Source: Pragia fontium DSM 5563 = ATCC 49100 (GTDB lineage: Bacteria; Pseudomonadota; Gammaproteobacteria; Enterobacterales; Enterobacteriaceae). Taken from it: DNA of 64,000 nt. Shown piece by piece: positions 55,155 to 64,000 of this stretch (its first letter is position 1; each line of letters starts with the position of its first letter). A program made the position numbers and the translations under genes. The notes below the pieces were generated by a model. That model searched no databases and had not been told where the DNA came from. It worked only from the letters and a program-made list of their open reading frames with translations. The stretch spans positions 558,001 to 622,000 of the forward strand of contig NZ_FOLW01000001.1 of NCBI RefSeq assembly GCF_900112475.1. Reading direction: 5' to 3'.

Positions 55155-55582
55155 CCACGTTGCCAAAACAGTTTTTTACCAAATCCAAGTTTGTTATCCG
55201 TCATTTTGATTTCATCAAGACTCAGTAACCACAAAGGCGCGGTAGCCACTTTGGCCACCGGGAAACGCGCGACATAAAGTTGCCTCGCCTTGGTTTCTTC
55301 TTCACCCAAAAGTAAATTAAGCCGCCCTTTATATTGAATCCCCTGAATCAAGGCAATATTTTTAGTTTGCGCAGCAATCGTTCCGGCAACCTGAGGGTTA
55401 GCCAGTGCCATTTCGCTATGCCGAGTATGGGTTTCAGACATCATAATCAGCCCCATGCTCTGCCGATCGAACAGATAAAAACAGCTGGCACACCATAAAT
55501 CGGTACCGCTTGTGGTACATAGCGTCACAACATGATTTTTAGCCAGATAGCGACTTATCGCCTTGATATCACTACTCATCAT
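55151..55582 (-). CDS. yhbP: UPF0306 protein YhbP
   Basis: A 143-residue flavin-binding-fold (pyridoxamine oxidase-like) protein that matches E. coli YhbP (HVVTLCT start, TRHSEMA and KFTDNTLGFGKK-like end, here [12 protein letters not shown]). Function is unknown. The start at 55582 is one of two adjacent ATGs; two in-frame GTGs upstream are less likely. Confidence 0.85.
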   Translation of the reverse strand: MMSSDIKAISRYLAKNHVVTLCTTSGTDLWCASCFYLFDRQSMGLIMMSETHTRHSEMALANPQVAGTIAAQTKNIALIQGIQYKGRLNLLLGEEETKARQLYVARFPVAKVATAPLWLLSLDEIKMTDNKLGFGKKLFWQRG

Positions 55583-55713
55583 CACCACATTGATTTCCCG
55601 ACTTATATAAGAATAACGTTAACACAAGCATCTCGCTAAAACAGCAGTCATGCCGATAACCATTTAAATTGCTAGAATAGTGCCATGCCGACTACCGATA
55701 ACGGACCTTTACC

Positions 55714-56031
55714 GTGACAGACAGTACTCCTTCCCACACAGCCGAAGCCACAAATTGGTATCTCTATATGCTGCGTACCGCCGATAACCGCCTGTATACC
55801 GGAATTACTACCTGTGTCGAACGCCGACTCAAGCAACACCAGTCGGGAAAAGGCGCTAAGGCATTAAGAAATGCAGGCCAGCTTACACTGGTTTATCAGG
55901 TACTCATCGGGGGGCATTCAACAGCCTTAAAGCTGGAATACCGCATAAAACAGCTGACTAAACCACAAAAAGAAAAGCTGGTCTTTAACCAGCTTTCAAT
56001 GAATTCGCTAACGGAATGGCTAAAAATTTAA
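55714..56031 (+). CDS. yhbQ: GIY-YIG nuclease-like protein YhbQ
   Basis: A 105-residue GIY-YIG domain protein ([24 protein letters not shown], abbreviated, and [11 protein letters not shown]). It starts with GTG at 55714. It matches E. coli YhbQ, which has DNA nuclease activity. It is convergent with yhbS, overlapping by four bases. Confidence 0.9.
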   Translation: MTDSTPSHTAEATNWYLYMLRTADNRLYTGITTCVERRLKQHQSGKGAKALRNAGQLTLVYQVLIGGHSTALKLEYRIKQLTKPQKEKLVFNQLSMNSLTEWLKI

Positions 56032-56531
56032 CACTGATCGAACAGTTCAGAATACTCCACCAACCCGGAGATGCCGTTCAGCGACTCCTCCGCTAACGGA
56101 TATATCTGAAATGCTGACTCGGTATCAGGCCACTTACAGCGTAGTTTAAAATCAGCAGCGGTCTTAAAACCTAACGGACCGTAATAGGCGGGATCGCCCA
56201 GAACAGCAACCGCCGCATAACCAAATTCATTTAACGCATCCAGTCCCTCATAGACCAACGCCTTACCTAAACCGGCTCCACGATGCTTTTCTGCCACCGC
56301 CAGAGGAGCCAGACCAACCCACTGAAGCTCCTCTCCGTTAATCATCACTGGGCTGAAAGCAACATAACCAATTACACCGCCGTAGTCGTCCGTCGCCACG
56401 ACACCTAAGGTAATTAGCCCATTTTCTCGCAGTTGATGCACCAATTGAGCCTCTGCTTCGCTGGGAAAAGACTTGCGCAGCAGTTTATCAATACCCGCGG
56501 CATCAACCGGTATTTCAACGCGAATTAACAC
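56028..56531 (-). CDS. yhbS: GNAT acetyltransferase YhbS
   Basis: A 167-residue acetyltransferase with an acetyl-CoA motif at [17 protein letters not shown] and C-terminal [11 protein letters not shown]. It matches E. coli YhbS. The substrate is unknown. It overlaps yhbT/ubiT by seven bases. Confidence 0.92.
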   Translation of the reverse strand: MLIRVEIPVDAAGIDKLLRKSFPSEAEAQLVHQLRENGLITLGVVATDDYGGVIGYVAFSPVMINGEELQWVGLAPLAVAEKHRGAGLGKALVYEGLDALNEFGYAAVAVLGDPAYYGPLGFKTAADFKLRCKWPDTESAFQIYPLAEESLNGISGLVEYSELFDQC

Positions 56532-57046
56532 GATGCTGGCGCGCGCGAATGTGCTTCGCCGCCCTCTTTTAAACCGGCCTCAACGAAATCTGCCAGTTGG
56601 AGTAAACCAATGCGTAATGGCGCCGGCATATTTTCCAGCTCAATGGCATCCATCAGATTTTTCACATACAGCCCAAGCTCGGTATCCCCTTCAATCACCA
56701 GACGGCGTTGGAAAAACAGGGTATCGGGATCCTGCTTACGGGCGGCAATTAAAATCAGGTCGTTGGCATCACCACAGAAGCTAACGTCTTCCTGCTGATT
56801 ATCACTCACCAGCAGTACACCCTCACGCACGGTAACGAACCAGCATAGCGCCAGATCGCGGACTTCAACTTTTAACCAACGGCTTTCCAGAAAATCCAGT
56901 TCGCCCTCTGCCAGTGCCTGACGAAATTGCCAGCTCAACAGCTGTTGCAGAACCTGCTTTTGCAGAGCAAAAGGCGTAAATTTTATTGGTAAGCGTAACA
57001 GGGAAGGTCCCTGCCGAACCAAACGGGCTCTCAGTTGTTGTAACAC
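56525..57046 (-). CDS. ubiT: O2-independent ubiquinone accessory factor UbiT
   Basis: A 173-residue SCP2-domain lipid-binding protein (about 35-140). It matches YhbT, now UbiT, which acts with UbiU/UbiV in anaerobic ubiquinone synthesis. It is divergent from ubiUV, with repeat copy B in the gap. Confidence 0.9.
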   Translation of the reverse strand: MLQQLRARLVRQGPSLLRLPIKFTPFALQKQVLQQLLSWQFRQALAEGELDFLESRWLKVEVRDLALCWFVTVREGVLLVSDNQQEDVSFCGDANDLILIAARKQDPDTLFFQRRLVIEGDTELGLYVKNLMDAIELENMPAPLRIGLLQLADFVEAGLKEGGEAHSRAPASC

Positions 57047-57312
57047 GGGCTGACTCCTGCTGAAAAAGAATTACCGTTATTCTGCCACAATGATGTTCAA
57101 GATCATCGAGTCAGGTCAAAGAATTATCAATTTATCTGCCATCCTGCATTTCAGACACCATATTAAACGATGAATTCCCCTGCCTGTACTTTTGTACATC
57201 GCATTAACCCTACCATTCGATAATAAGCTGCCCCAAATCAAAAATCGTTATCAAAAGGTTAATTACAATCATCGGATGATACATGCAGCAACTTCAATAG
57301 GTTATTAATAGC
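57047..57312. other. Upstream region of ubiT
   Basis: This AT-rich gap holds the ubiT promoter. Several TTGAT-like half-sites (for example minus-strand TTGATAACGATTTT near 57245-57258) could mark FNR control but none is a full FNR box. Confidence 0.4.
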
Positions 57313-57566
57313 GATGTTTTTAGAGACGACTGACAAAGCTTTTCAAATTGAATCCAATGGCTATTCCGGCTGTAAAAAACCCGCACCAATATCACCTAAG
57401 TACTCAGCCGGAAGACCATTAACACTCAGCGACAGAGTGCGTCGGGCCTAGTCGGGCAACGGGTACTTCGTTGGTTTACGCCAAGTCGCCCCCCACGCCC
57501 GTCTCTCCCTTCGATTAAGTATATTAGGATCTTGTCATTAATCTGTTTTATAACCTTTACTTTTCA
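57313..57566. repeat. Dispersed structured repeat, copy B
   Basis: The core 57334-57546 aligns with 8322-8540. Conserved blocks include CTGACAAAG, ATTCCGGCTGTAAAAAA, ATATCACCTAAGT, GTGCGTCGGGCCTAG, CGGGCAACGGGTACTTCG and CCCCCCACGCCCGTCTCTCCC-like sequence. The palindromes that bracket copy A are present only in a decayed form. Its right end is next to the ubiU start, so it forms the ubiU leader or promoter. Confidence 0.7.
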
Positions 57567-57576
57567 GGAATACGAG

Positions 57577-58572
57577 ATGGAACTGCTTTGCCCTGCTGGT
57601 AATTTACCAGCGCTGAAAGCGGCCGTAGATAACGGTGCTGATGCGGTTTATATCGGTTTTAAAGATGATACCAACGCCCGCCATTTTGCCGGACTTAACT
57701 TTACCGATAAAAAACTGGAGGAGGCGGTAAGTTATGTTCACCGCCATAAACGCAAATTACACATCGCTATCAATACATTCGCTCACCCTGATGGCTATGT
57801 TCGTTGGCAGCGCGCCGTGGATATGGCTGCGGATATTGGCGCCGATGCCTTAATACTGGCGGATATTGCCATGCTGGAATATGCAGCGGAAAGGCATCCA
57901 CAGCTTGAGCGCCACGTTTCGGTACAGGCTTCGGCCACCAACGAGCAGGCTATTCATTTCTATCAGCGTAATTTTGATGTGGCTCGCGTGGTACTGCCCC
58001 GAGTGTTGTCGATGCATCAGGTAAAACAATTGGCCCGTACCAGCCCGGTTCCGCTTGAAGTGTTTGCTTTTGGTAGTCTGTGCATTATGGCGGAGGGTCG
58101 ATGCTACCTTTCCTCTTATCTGACCGGTGAATCCCCCAATACGGTTGGCGCTTGCTCTCCCGCGCGTTTTGTTCGTTGGCAGCAAACGCCTCAGGGGCTG
58201 GAGTCCCGTTTAAATGATGTATTGATTGACCGTTATCAGGACGGAGAAAATGCCGGGTATCCAACATTGTGTAAAGGCCGCTACCGGGTTGATGGCGAGT
58301 TGTATCATGCACTGGAAGAACCCACCAGCCTGAATACGTTGGAATTACTGCCGGAATTATTGGGCGCTAATATCGCTTCAGTCAAAATTGAGGGGCGTCA
58401 ACGCAGTCCCGCCTACGTTAGCCAGGTGGCAAAAGTCTGGCGTCAGGCCATCGATCGCTGTATGGCCGATCCGCAAAACTTTCGCGTTGAACAGTCCTGG
58501 ATGGAAACGTTGGGTTCAATGTCTGAAGGTACCCAAACCACTCTGGGCGCCTATCACCGTAAATGGCAGTAG
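57577..58572 (+). CDS. ubiU: O2-independent ubiquinone hydroxylase subunit UbiU
   Basis: A 331-residue U32-family protein, the length of E. coli YhbU/UbiU. The start at 57577 (MELLCPAGNLPALKAAV) has AGGAA nearby. The four Fe-S Cys are in FGSLCIMAEGRCYLSS, GACSPA and PTLCKGRY. With UbiV it hydroxylates the quinone ring without oxygen. A longer upstream frame would run into repeat B. Confidence 0.94.
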   Translation: MELLCPAGNLPALKAAVDNGADAVYIGFKDDTNARHFAGLNFTDKKLEEAVSYVHRHKRKLHIAINTFAHPDGYVRWQRAVDMAADIGADALILADIAMLEYAAERHPQLERHVSVQASATNEQAIHFYQRNFDVARVVLPRVLSMHQVKQLARTSPVPLEVFAFGSLCIMAEGRCYLSSYLTGESPNTVGACSPARFVRWQQTPQGLESRLNDVLIDRYQDGENAGYPTLCKGRYRVDGELYHALEEPTSLNTLELLPELLGANIASVKIEGRQRSPAYVSQVAKVWRQAIDRCMADPQNFRVEQSWMETLGSMSEGTQTTLGAYHRKWQ

Positions 58573-58584
58573 CAGGAAAAAATG

Positions 58585-59466
58585 ATGAAATATTCCCTCG
58601 GGCCACTACTTTATTATTGGCCCAAAACCGAGACAGAAGCCTTTTATCACGCGGCAATGAAAAGTAGCGTTGATATTATCTATTTAGGTGAAGCCGTTTG
58701 CAGTAAGCGGCGCGAAATGAAAGTTAACGATTGGTTGGCACTGGCTAAAACGCTAGCCCAATCAGGCAAACAGGTGGTTATATCGACGCTGGCTCTGCTG
58801 GAAGCGCCGTCAGAACTAACAGAACTTAAACGCTATATTGAAAATGGCGAGTTCCTGATAGAAGCAAACGATTTAGGAGCAGTGAATATGGCTGCTGAGC
58901 GTGGCCTTCCCTATGTCGCTGGCCCGGCGCTCAACTGCTATAACGCTTATGCTCTGCGTTCTCTATATAAGCAAGGGATGATGCGTTGGTGTATGCCAGT
59001 GGAGCTCTCCCGCGATTGGTTGGTTAACCTGCTTAATCAGTGTGAAGAATTAGGTATCCGTCACCAATTTGAAGTAGAAGTGTTTAGCTATGGTCATCTA
59101 CCACTGGCCTATTCAGCGCGCTGCTTTACGGCTCGTTCGGAAGATCGACCAAAAGATGATTGCCAGACCTGTTGCATTAACTACCCAACCGGCAGAAATG
59201 TCATTTCGCAGGAGAACCAGCAGGTTTTTGTGCTCAACGGTATCCAAACGCAAAGTGGCTATTGCTATAACCTCGTGAATAATCTGTCAGAGATGGAAGG
59301 ATTAGTCGATATCGTGCGCCTGTCCCCTCAGGGCAGAGAAACGCTGGAGATAGTAGACCAGTTTCGCCATAACCAAGACGGTACATCACCTGTTTCTCTG
59401 GCAAACCATGTTGATTGCAACGGGTACTGGAAACGTATTGCCGGACTGGAGCTGGTTCAGGAATAG
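58585..59466 (+). CDS. ubiV: O2-independent ubiquinone hydroxylase subunit UbiV
   Basis: A 293-residue U32-family protein (MKYSLGPLLYYW). Fe-S Cys lie in AVCSKRR, ARCFTAR and DDCQTCCINYP. It forms a heterodimer with UbiU. An ATG one codon earlier (58582) is the alternative start. A terminator follows. Confidence 0.93.
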   Translation: MKYSLGPLLYYWPKTETEAFYHAAMKSSVDIIYLGEAVCSKRREMKVNDWLALAKTLAQSGKQVVISTLALLEAPSELTELKRYIENGEFLIEANDLGAVNMAAERGLPYVAGPALNCYNAYALRSLYKQGMMRWCMPVELSRDWLVNLLNQCEELGIRHQFEVEVFSYGHLPLAYSARCFTARSEDRPKDDCQTCCINYPTGRNVISQENQQVFVLNGIQTQSGYCYNLVNNLSEMEGLVDIVRLSPQGRETLEIVDQFRHNQDGTSPVSLANHVDCNGYWKRIAGLELVQE

Positions 59467-59483
59467 GCCATAGCATATATCAT

Positions 59484-59520
59484 GGCCCCCACAGACATCG
59501 AGGTGTGCGGGGGCCGTTTA
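59484..59520 (+). terminator. Terminator of ubiUV
   Basis: GGCCCCCACA (59484-59493) pairs with TGTG-CGGGGGCC (59504-59515) with one bulge, followed by GTTTATTTATT. It separates convergent ubiV and the M14 gene. Confidence 0.75.
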
Positions 59521-59521
59521 T

Positions 59522-61234
59522 TTATTGCATCAACGTCAATGATAATTCAGCGCTTTCAGGTAAACGGTAAAGGGGTAATCGTTTAGGTTCTATCTCCACT
59601 TTGCCTTTTGCTGTCGTCCCCTTGGTTTTGGTTAGCGCAGCCTTAGCCGGTAAGGTGATTAGGCCATTAGCGATAAAACTGCCCTGAGTTTCCGGTTCTA
59701 ATGCGGCAATCACCAGATTCGCCAGAGGCTGCTTTAACGGAATATAGTAATAGCCTTCATCCACCGGTAACTCTATATCTTCAACTCGTGTCGTTACCTG
59801 AGTCATAGTATTACCGGTTGTTCCAACACTGCCGGTAACGTCTTTTTTACGCGCATCTTTCTGTTCTGTGAGGCTATATTGTTGCGCCTTTATCTGTTGT
59901 GCCTGATTAACCCTATAAACTTCAACCCCCAAAGTCTGAAGCTGCTGAGCCGCCTTTTTCTCCGTTGACGCCAGCAAATAAGCATAAGGACGGGAACGGG
60001 TAATCACAGGAGTAATATTTAACGAGGAGTTCCAATCAGCCTCAACTTTTACCCCATCGGCGGTTTTCGCATCGATCATCAAGACAGTGTGTTTTTCCGG
60101 TGTTGCCTTTCCCTTAACCACAATGGCGCCCTGCCCGGCTTCATTCGATATATCCTTACGAATATCACGTCCCAGTTCAATCAGCTCTTTACTGTTTTTA
60201 GCCGCCGTTTTAACGATGGCTTGCATCGCCAGCAGTTGGGTGTACACCCGGCGGGCATAATGAGCTTTACCTAATCCTACCCCACGGTTTTCCAGTAGAA
60301 ACGAAACCGAGTTACGCAACCCGGCAATATTACGCAGGGTATCGGCACCAATGCCGCCCATCGATAACGTTTTATCCTGCATATTGTTTTTGTCAGTAGT
60401 GTAGTACCAGGAGTGGCTTAATCCATTGGTTTCAAAAGTATTCACGATACTTTCCCGGAAAGGCTTCTCCATCGTTTTCGCCAATCGGGTCGGTAAATTG
60501 TTGGTGGTCGCCTGTTGTAACATCGCATCATAACGCTGTACCGCACCAAATTTCTCTACCCAACGCCCCGCCACGCTATATTCATGACCATCCAACACCA
60601 CATCTGGCTGATACTGATTGAACACCTGAGCAATTGCCCGACTTTCCGGCGAACTTAGCAATAAATGATCGCGGTTAAGATTGATACCGTTGGCCAGATC
60701 GCGACTAAAGCTTTCAGCGCCATCAGGATTAGCCCGTGGAATAATCAACACGTTAACCCGGGAAAGGACATCCCCTTCTTTCCCTTCGGCTAAACTTTTA
60801 GCATAAGCTAAAGCGGCTTCTCCCGGTGCAGGTTCATTACCGTGTTGTAGCGCCAAAATTAGCACGGTTGGCTTGCCATTTTTTAATAGAATTTCCGGCG
60901 TTACGCTTTGTGAATCTGAAAACACCAGTAGCGGAATATTATTCCCCTTTTGAGATTGCCCAATGATGCGCACTTTTAATGAGTCAGACGTCTTCGTCAG
61001 CTGATTAATAAAATCTTCCATTTCCCGCTGAGAAGTAAAATCTGTTTTGTCCGCAACAAAAGCAGGCGTTCCCATATCAATCTTACTGGGCTCCGGGAAC
61101 TGTTTCACGATAGCGGGAATTTCCCGATAATCTTTCGCAGGATCGTAATTTGCCAGCGTGTTTGCAGGGAAAATAACCATGCCAAGTACACAAGGAAACA
61201 GTGCAGATAGCACAGTACGGGAAAAACGCGTCAT
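59522..61234 (-). CDS. M14-family zinc carboxypeptidase, exported
   Basis: A 570-residue precursor with a signal peptide (cleavage near TLA-NY). The peptidase M14 domain has the zinc ligands in LALQHGNEPAPGEAAL (His and Glu) and DGHEY. The C-terminal 200 residues have no recognised domain. It probably trims peptides in the periplasm. It lies alone after ubiV, convergent with it. Confidence 0.85.
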   Translation of the reverse strand: MTRFSRTVLSALFPCVLGMVIFPANTLANYDPAKDYREIPAIVKQFPEPSKIDMGTPAFVADKTDFTSQREMEDFINQLTKTSDSLKVRIIGQSQKGNNIPLLVFSDSQSVTPEILLKNGKPTVLILALQHGNEPAPGEAALAYAKSLAEGKEGDVLSRVNVLIIPRANPDGAESFSRDLANGINLNRDHLLLSSPESRAIAQVFNQYQPDVVLDGHEYSVAGRWVEKFGAVQRYDAMLQQATTNNLPTRLAKTMEKPFRESIVNTFETNGLSHSWYYTTDKNNMQDKTLSMGGIGADTLRNIAGLRNSVSFLLENRGVGLGKAHYARRVYTQLLAMQAIVKTAAKNSKELIELGRDIRKDISNEAGQGAIVVKGKATPEKHTVLMIDAKTADGVKVEADWNSSLNITPVITRSRPYAYLLASTEKKAAQQLQTLGVEVYRVNQAQQIKAQQYSLTEQKDARKKDVTGSVGTTGNTMTQVTTRVEDIELPVDEGYYYIPLKQPLANLVIAALEPETQGSFIANGLITLPAKAALTKTKGTTAKGKVEIEPKRLPLYRLPESAELSLTLMQ

Positions 61235-61497
61235 TGAATGTCTCCAGAAAAGAAAACGGTATCCATTGTCAGTTTCACTAACTGCCCGATGCTCATAGGG
61301 GGTTAATCATAAGTCTATTTATGACTTCCGGTAACCCCAAAAATTGCGCAATCAGTGTCGAAACACGCTGATTTACACAGACAAAATTAACTACTTCATA
61401 CCTACTTCACATAGCCACCGCAATATTACGCCCAGAACTGTTTTACCCTTAGTTATTTATGCTTGTAGCGGGCATTTTCATCACAGGACGTTTCATT

Positions 61498-62064
61498 ATG
61501 CCAACCGTTGTTACCCATGCTGCCGTTCCCCTTTGTCTGGGTTTAGGATTAGGAACAAAAAACATCCCCCCTTCACTGCTGCTGGCCGGCGTTGCCTGCT
61601 CTATGGTGCCCGATCTAGATGTTATCGCTTTTAAATTTGGTATTGCCTATGCCAATGCTTTTGGCCATCGGGGCTTTACTCATTCGCTGCTGTTTGCTTT
61701 TGCTCTGCCAACGCTGGCTTTACTATTAAAGCGTTGGTTTAAGGTCGGATATTGGCGAATCTGGTGGTTCCTCACCGTTTCTCTACTGTCGCATAGCGTA
61801 CTGGATTCATTAACCACCGGTGGAATGGGCGTCGGCTGGTTATGGCCGTGGTCACAAGAACGATTTTTTGCACCGGTTCAGGTGATTAAAGTTGCCCCGT
61901 TCCAACTGGCTCAATACCTTAAACCGAACGGTATTGCCGTTATCCAATCAGAATTACTGTGGGTATGGCTGCCTGGTATTGTGATGATGATTGGGTTAAT
62001 TATGTTAAGAAAACAACCGGTACATTCACCGCTCAATCATCAGCATAATCTATCTCAGCAATAG
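61498..62064 (+). CDS. Metal-dependent hydrolase-like membrane protein (DUF457)
   Basis: A 188-residue membrane protein. The start at 61498 gives MPTVVTHAAVPLCLGLGLG, with AGGA nine bases upstream. His/Asp motifs of the LexA-binding/DUF457 superfamily are in THAAVP, MVPDLDVIAFK, FGHRGFTHSLL and LSHSVLDSLTTGG. It belongs to the same superfamily as YdjM but is not its orthologue. The enzyme activity is unproven. Confidence 0.85.
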   Translation: MPTVVTHAAVPLCLGLGLGTKNIPPSLLLAGVACSMVPDLDVIAFKFGIAYANAFGHRGFTHSLLFAFALPTLALLLKRWFKVGYWRIWWFLTVSLLSHSVLDSLTTGGMGVGWLWPWSQERFFAPVQVIKVAPFQLAQYLKPNGIAVIQSELLWVWLPGIVMMIGLIMLRKQPVHSPLNHQHNLSQQ

Positions 62065-62455
62065 TCTTCCTTAGCCACACTAAAGATAGGGTGATTTCTG
62101 GTGAATAATATCGAACTTTTTGCCTCACCCTCTCTTTTAACCTACCACTCGCCAATTCAATTGCCTTTTAGTTTATAAAATAAAAATCAGCAATAAATAC
62201 CATTAAACGATTTTTGATAGTAAACTAGGGGTTCACTCCCCTTAAAGCAGACATTTACTCCTGATTACCTAAAAAAATCAGAATCATTAGCTCAATTAAA
62301 CAACAACATCCCCATATCATTTAATGACAATGATTTAATCATATTTACATATTTATAACTTTTCCATAAAATTGCCCCCACAAACTGGGCCCATTGTCTT
62401 TTGATGGGTTTTTAATACCACAAAGCGCTTATGTACTTTGTCATGAGGTCGTTCA
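62065..62455. other. Promoter region of the cyo operon
   Basis: This gap of 391 bases lies between the DUF457 gene and cyoA. It is AT-rich in its right half (62270-62370), as expected for a cyo promoter controlled by ArcA/FNR in relatives; I could not define a binding site with confidence. No gene is seen. Confidence 0.5.
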
Positions 62456-63343
62456 ATGAGACTCAAACAATGCAATAAGTTTTCTAAGGTGTTGTTGCTC
62501 GCGATTGCTGGCTTACTGCTCAGCGGCTGCGACATGGCACTGATGAATCCAAAAGGGCAGATCGGGATGGAACAACGATCCCTGATAATAACCGCCATCG
62601 TTCTGATGTTAATTGTTGTTATCCCTGCTATTTTTATGACTTTTCTTTTCGCATGGAAATATCGCGAATCCAACAAAAACGCTAAATATACGCCTAACTG
62701 GGCCCACTCAAATAAAATTGAGATGGTAGTTTGGGGAATTCCCTGCGTTATCATTCTGGTACTCGGGGCATTAACCTGGAAAAGTACTCAGGAACTCGAT
62801 CCGCGTCAGCCAATACAAAGTGAAGCGAAAACCATTACCATTGAAGCCGTGTCGATGGATTGGAAGTGGTTATTCATCTATCCTGAACTTGGTATTGCTA
62901 CCGTTAATGAGCTCTCTTTCCCTGATAACGTGCCGGTAAAATTCAAAATTACCTCAGACACCGTGATGAACTCTTTCTTTATTCCCCGTCTTGGTAGCCA
63001 AATCTACGCGATGGCCGGTATGCAAAACATTGTGCATTTAATTGCCAATGAGAAAGGCGTCTATCCGGGTATCTCGGCTAACTATAGCGGTAAAGGATTC
63101 TCCGGCATGAAGTTCAACGCCATTGTCACTTCTCAGGAAGATTTCGATAAGTGGGTTGAAAAAGTTAAACAGTCTCCTAATCAGCTACAATGGGTTGATT
63201 ACAATCAACTTGCCAAGCCAAGCGAAAACAATGCCGTTGAATACTTCTCGACAGTTAAGCCTGGTCTATACCTTGATATTATTAATAAATATATGGGTAT
63301 GGATATGAGCAAGCACTCACATCATTCAGGAGCCGAGGAATAA
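62456..63343 (+). CDS. cyoA: Cytochrome bo3 ubiquinol oxidase subunit II
   Basis: A 295-residue precursor with lipobox LLSGC (Cys near 25), two transmembrane helices (about 40-64 and 87-107), and a periplasmic cupredoxin-type domain (about 120-225; [15 protein letters not shown]), which lacks the CuA ligands, typical of quinol oxidases. It starts the cyo operon, three bases ahead of cyoB. It is complete. Confidence 0.96.
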   Translation: MRLKQCNKFSKVLLLAIAGLLLSGCDMALMNPKGQIGMEQRSLIITAIVLMLIVVIPAIFMTFLFAWKYRESNKNAKYTPNWAHSNKIEMVVWGIPCVIILVLGALTWKSTQELDPRQPIQSEAKTITIEAVSMDWKWLFIYPELGIATVNELSFPDNVPVKFKITSDTVMNSFFIPRLGSQIYAMAGMQNIVHLIANEKGVYPGISANYSGKGFSGMKFNAIVTSQEDFDKWVEKVKQSPNQLQWVDYNQLAKPSENNAVEYFSTVKPGLYLDIINKYMGMDMSKHSHHSGAEE

Positions 63344-63346
63344 ACG

Positions 63347-64000
63347 ATGTTAGGAAAATTAACACTTGATGCGATTCCTTATCGTGAACCGATTATCATG
63401 GGTGCCGTTGGCTTCATTATCATCGGCGGAATTGCGCTTCTTGCACTGATTACCTATTTTGGTAAATGGAAGTGGCTTTGGAACGAATGGCTGACCAGCG
63501 TCGATCATAAAAAAATCGGCGTGATGTATATTCTGGTCGCGATGGTCATGTTACTGCGCGGCTTTGCCGATGCCATTATGATGCGTACTCAGCTGGCGGT
63601 GGCAGCAGCGACCAGTGGCGAAGGGTTCCTCCCGCCGCATCACTACGATCAGATCTTTACCGCCCACGGCGTTATTATGATCTTTTTCATGGCGATGCCG
63701 TTCGTTATTGGTTTAATGAACATCGTTGTACCGTTACAAATCGGTGCCCGTGACGTTGCCTTCCCATTCCTTAACTCCCTAAGCTTCTGGCTGTTCGTTG
63801 CCGGTGTGGTGTTAATTAACATCTCACTTGGGGTGGGTGAATTCGCCCAAACTGGTTGGTTGGCTTATCCGCCGCTTTCAGGCAAGGTTTATAATCCGGG
63901 GGTCGGGGTCGATTACTGGATATGGAGCTTACAAATATCCGGGGTTGGTACGCTACTCACCGGGGTAAACTTCTTTGCCACCATTCTGAAAATGCGTGCA
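63347..64000 (+). CDS. cyoB: Cytochrome bo3 ubiquinol oxidase subunit I (partial)
   Basis: The first 218 codons of cyoB, cut off by the window edge. It starts [15 protein letters not shown]. The first transmembrane helices and the low-spin haem His in [17 protein letters not shown] are visible, with [11 protein letters not shown] before them. Subunit I carries haems b and o3 and CuB; the CuB/haem o3 ligands lie beyond the edge. Confidence 0.97.
   Translation, partial: MLGKLTLDAIPYREPIIMGAVGFIIIGGIALLALITYFGKWKWLWNEWLTSVDHKKIGVMYILVAMVMLLRGFADAIMMRTQLAVAAATSGEGFLPPHHYDQIFTAHGVIMIFFMAMPFVIGLMNIVVPLQIGARDVAFPFLNSLSFWLFVAGVVLINISLGVGEFAQTGWLAYPPLSGKVYNPGVGVDYWIWSLQISGVGTLLTGVNFFATILKMRA

Noticed and set aside
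57047-57312. FNR boxes upstream of ubiT/ubiUV
   Set aside because: Only half-sites such as TTGAT are visible; no full TTGAT-N4-ATCAA exists, so I do not list a site.

Overview
The window is a stretch of chromosome from a gamma-proteobacterium of the order Enterobacterales. Many genes match E. coli proteins along their whole length (ZraPSR, YehS, YccM, UxaC/UxuB/UxuA, YgiQ, NrdDG, YhbP/YhbQ/YhbS, UbiT/UbiU/UbiV, CyoA/CyoB). The moderate GC content, an MgtE magnesium channel, a complete tad pilus locus and a CS1-type fimbrial cluster suggest a lineage outside Escherichia, perhaps a Budviciaceae-like genus. That family placement is an inference. I found no rRNA, tRNA, CRISPR array, insertion sequence or intact prophage.

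Layout. 0.5-2.3 kb: a two-gene unit of an unknown protein and an XRE/ImmA-type metallopeptidase. 2.6-6.7 kb: the zinc-stress ZraP chaperone divergent from the ZraS/ZraR two-component system, with sigma-54 promoters and ZraR-like palindromes; a small tautomerase follows. 7.2-10.1 kb: TerC, then a PACE-family efflux pump divergent from a LysR regulator. 10.3-15.4 kb: YehS, a TpsB outer-membrane transporter preceded by an unusual Gly-rich lipoprotein, and two PAP2 phosphatases. 15.7-19.6 kb: a ketopantoate-reductase-like enzyme, MgtE and YccM. 19.6-20.2 kb: a REP-like repeat region with a 15-unit array of 17 bp. 20.2-28.8 kb: a hexuronate regulon (UxaC, UxuB, GH31 glycosidase, MFS transporter, and divergent UxuA) with three UxuR/ExuR-type palindromes in the control region.

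29.2-47.9 kb is an adhesion region, all on the minus strand. It holds a six-gene CS1/CFA-I-like chaperone-usher cluster and a complete 13-gene flp-tad-rcp locus in the classical order, plus one extra small gene between tadF and tadG and a membrane-anchored winged-helix regulator upstream of flp. A 1.1 kb AT-rich gene-free stretch lies behind the regulator.

49-64 kb is mostly core genome: YgiQ, anaerobic ribonucleotide reductase NrdD/NrdG behind two NrdR boxes, a DinJ/YafQ toxin-antitoxin pair, the yhbP-yhbQ-yhbS genes, the O2-independent ubiquinone genes ubiT and ubiUV, an M14 carboxypeptidase, a DUF457-type membrane protein, and the start of the cyo oxidase operon (cyoB runs off the window).

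The least conventional items are a structured dispersed repeat of about 220 bp present twice (near 8.4 kb and 57.4 kb), the TpsB/lipoprotein pair, the REP-plus-17-bp array, a 51-codon small ORF with a strong ribosome binding site, and an orphan terminator-like hairpin ahead of the PAP2 genes.
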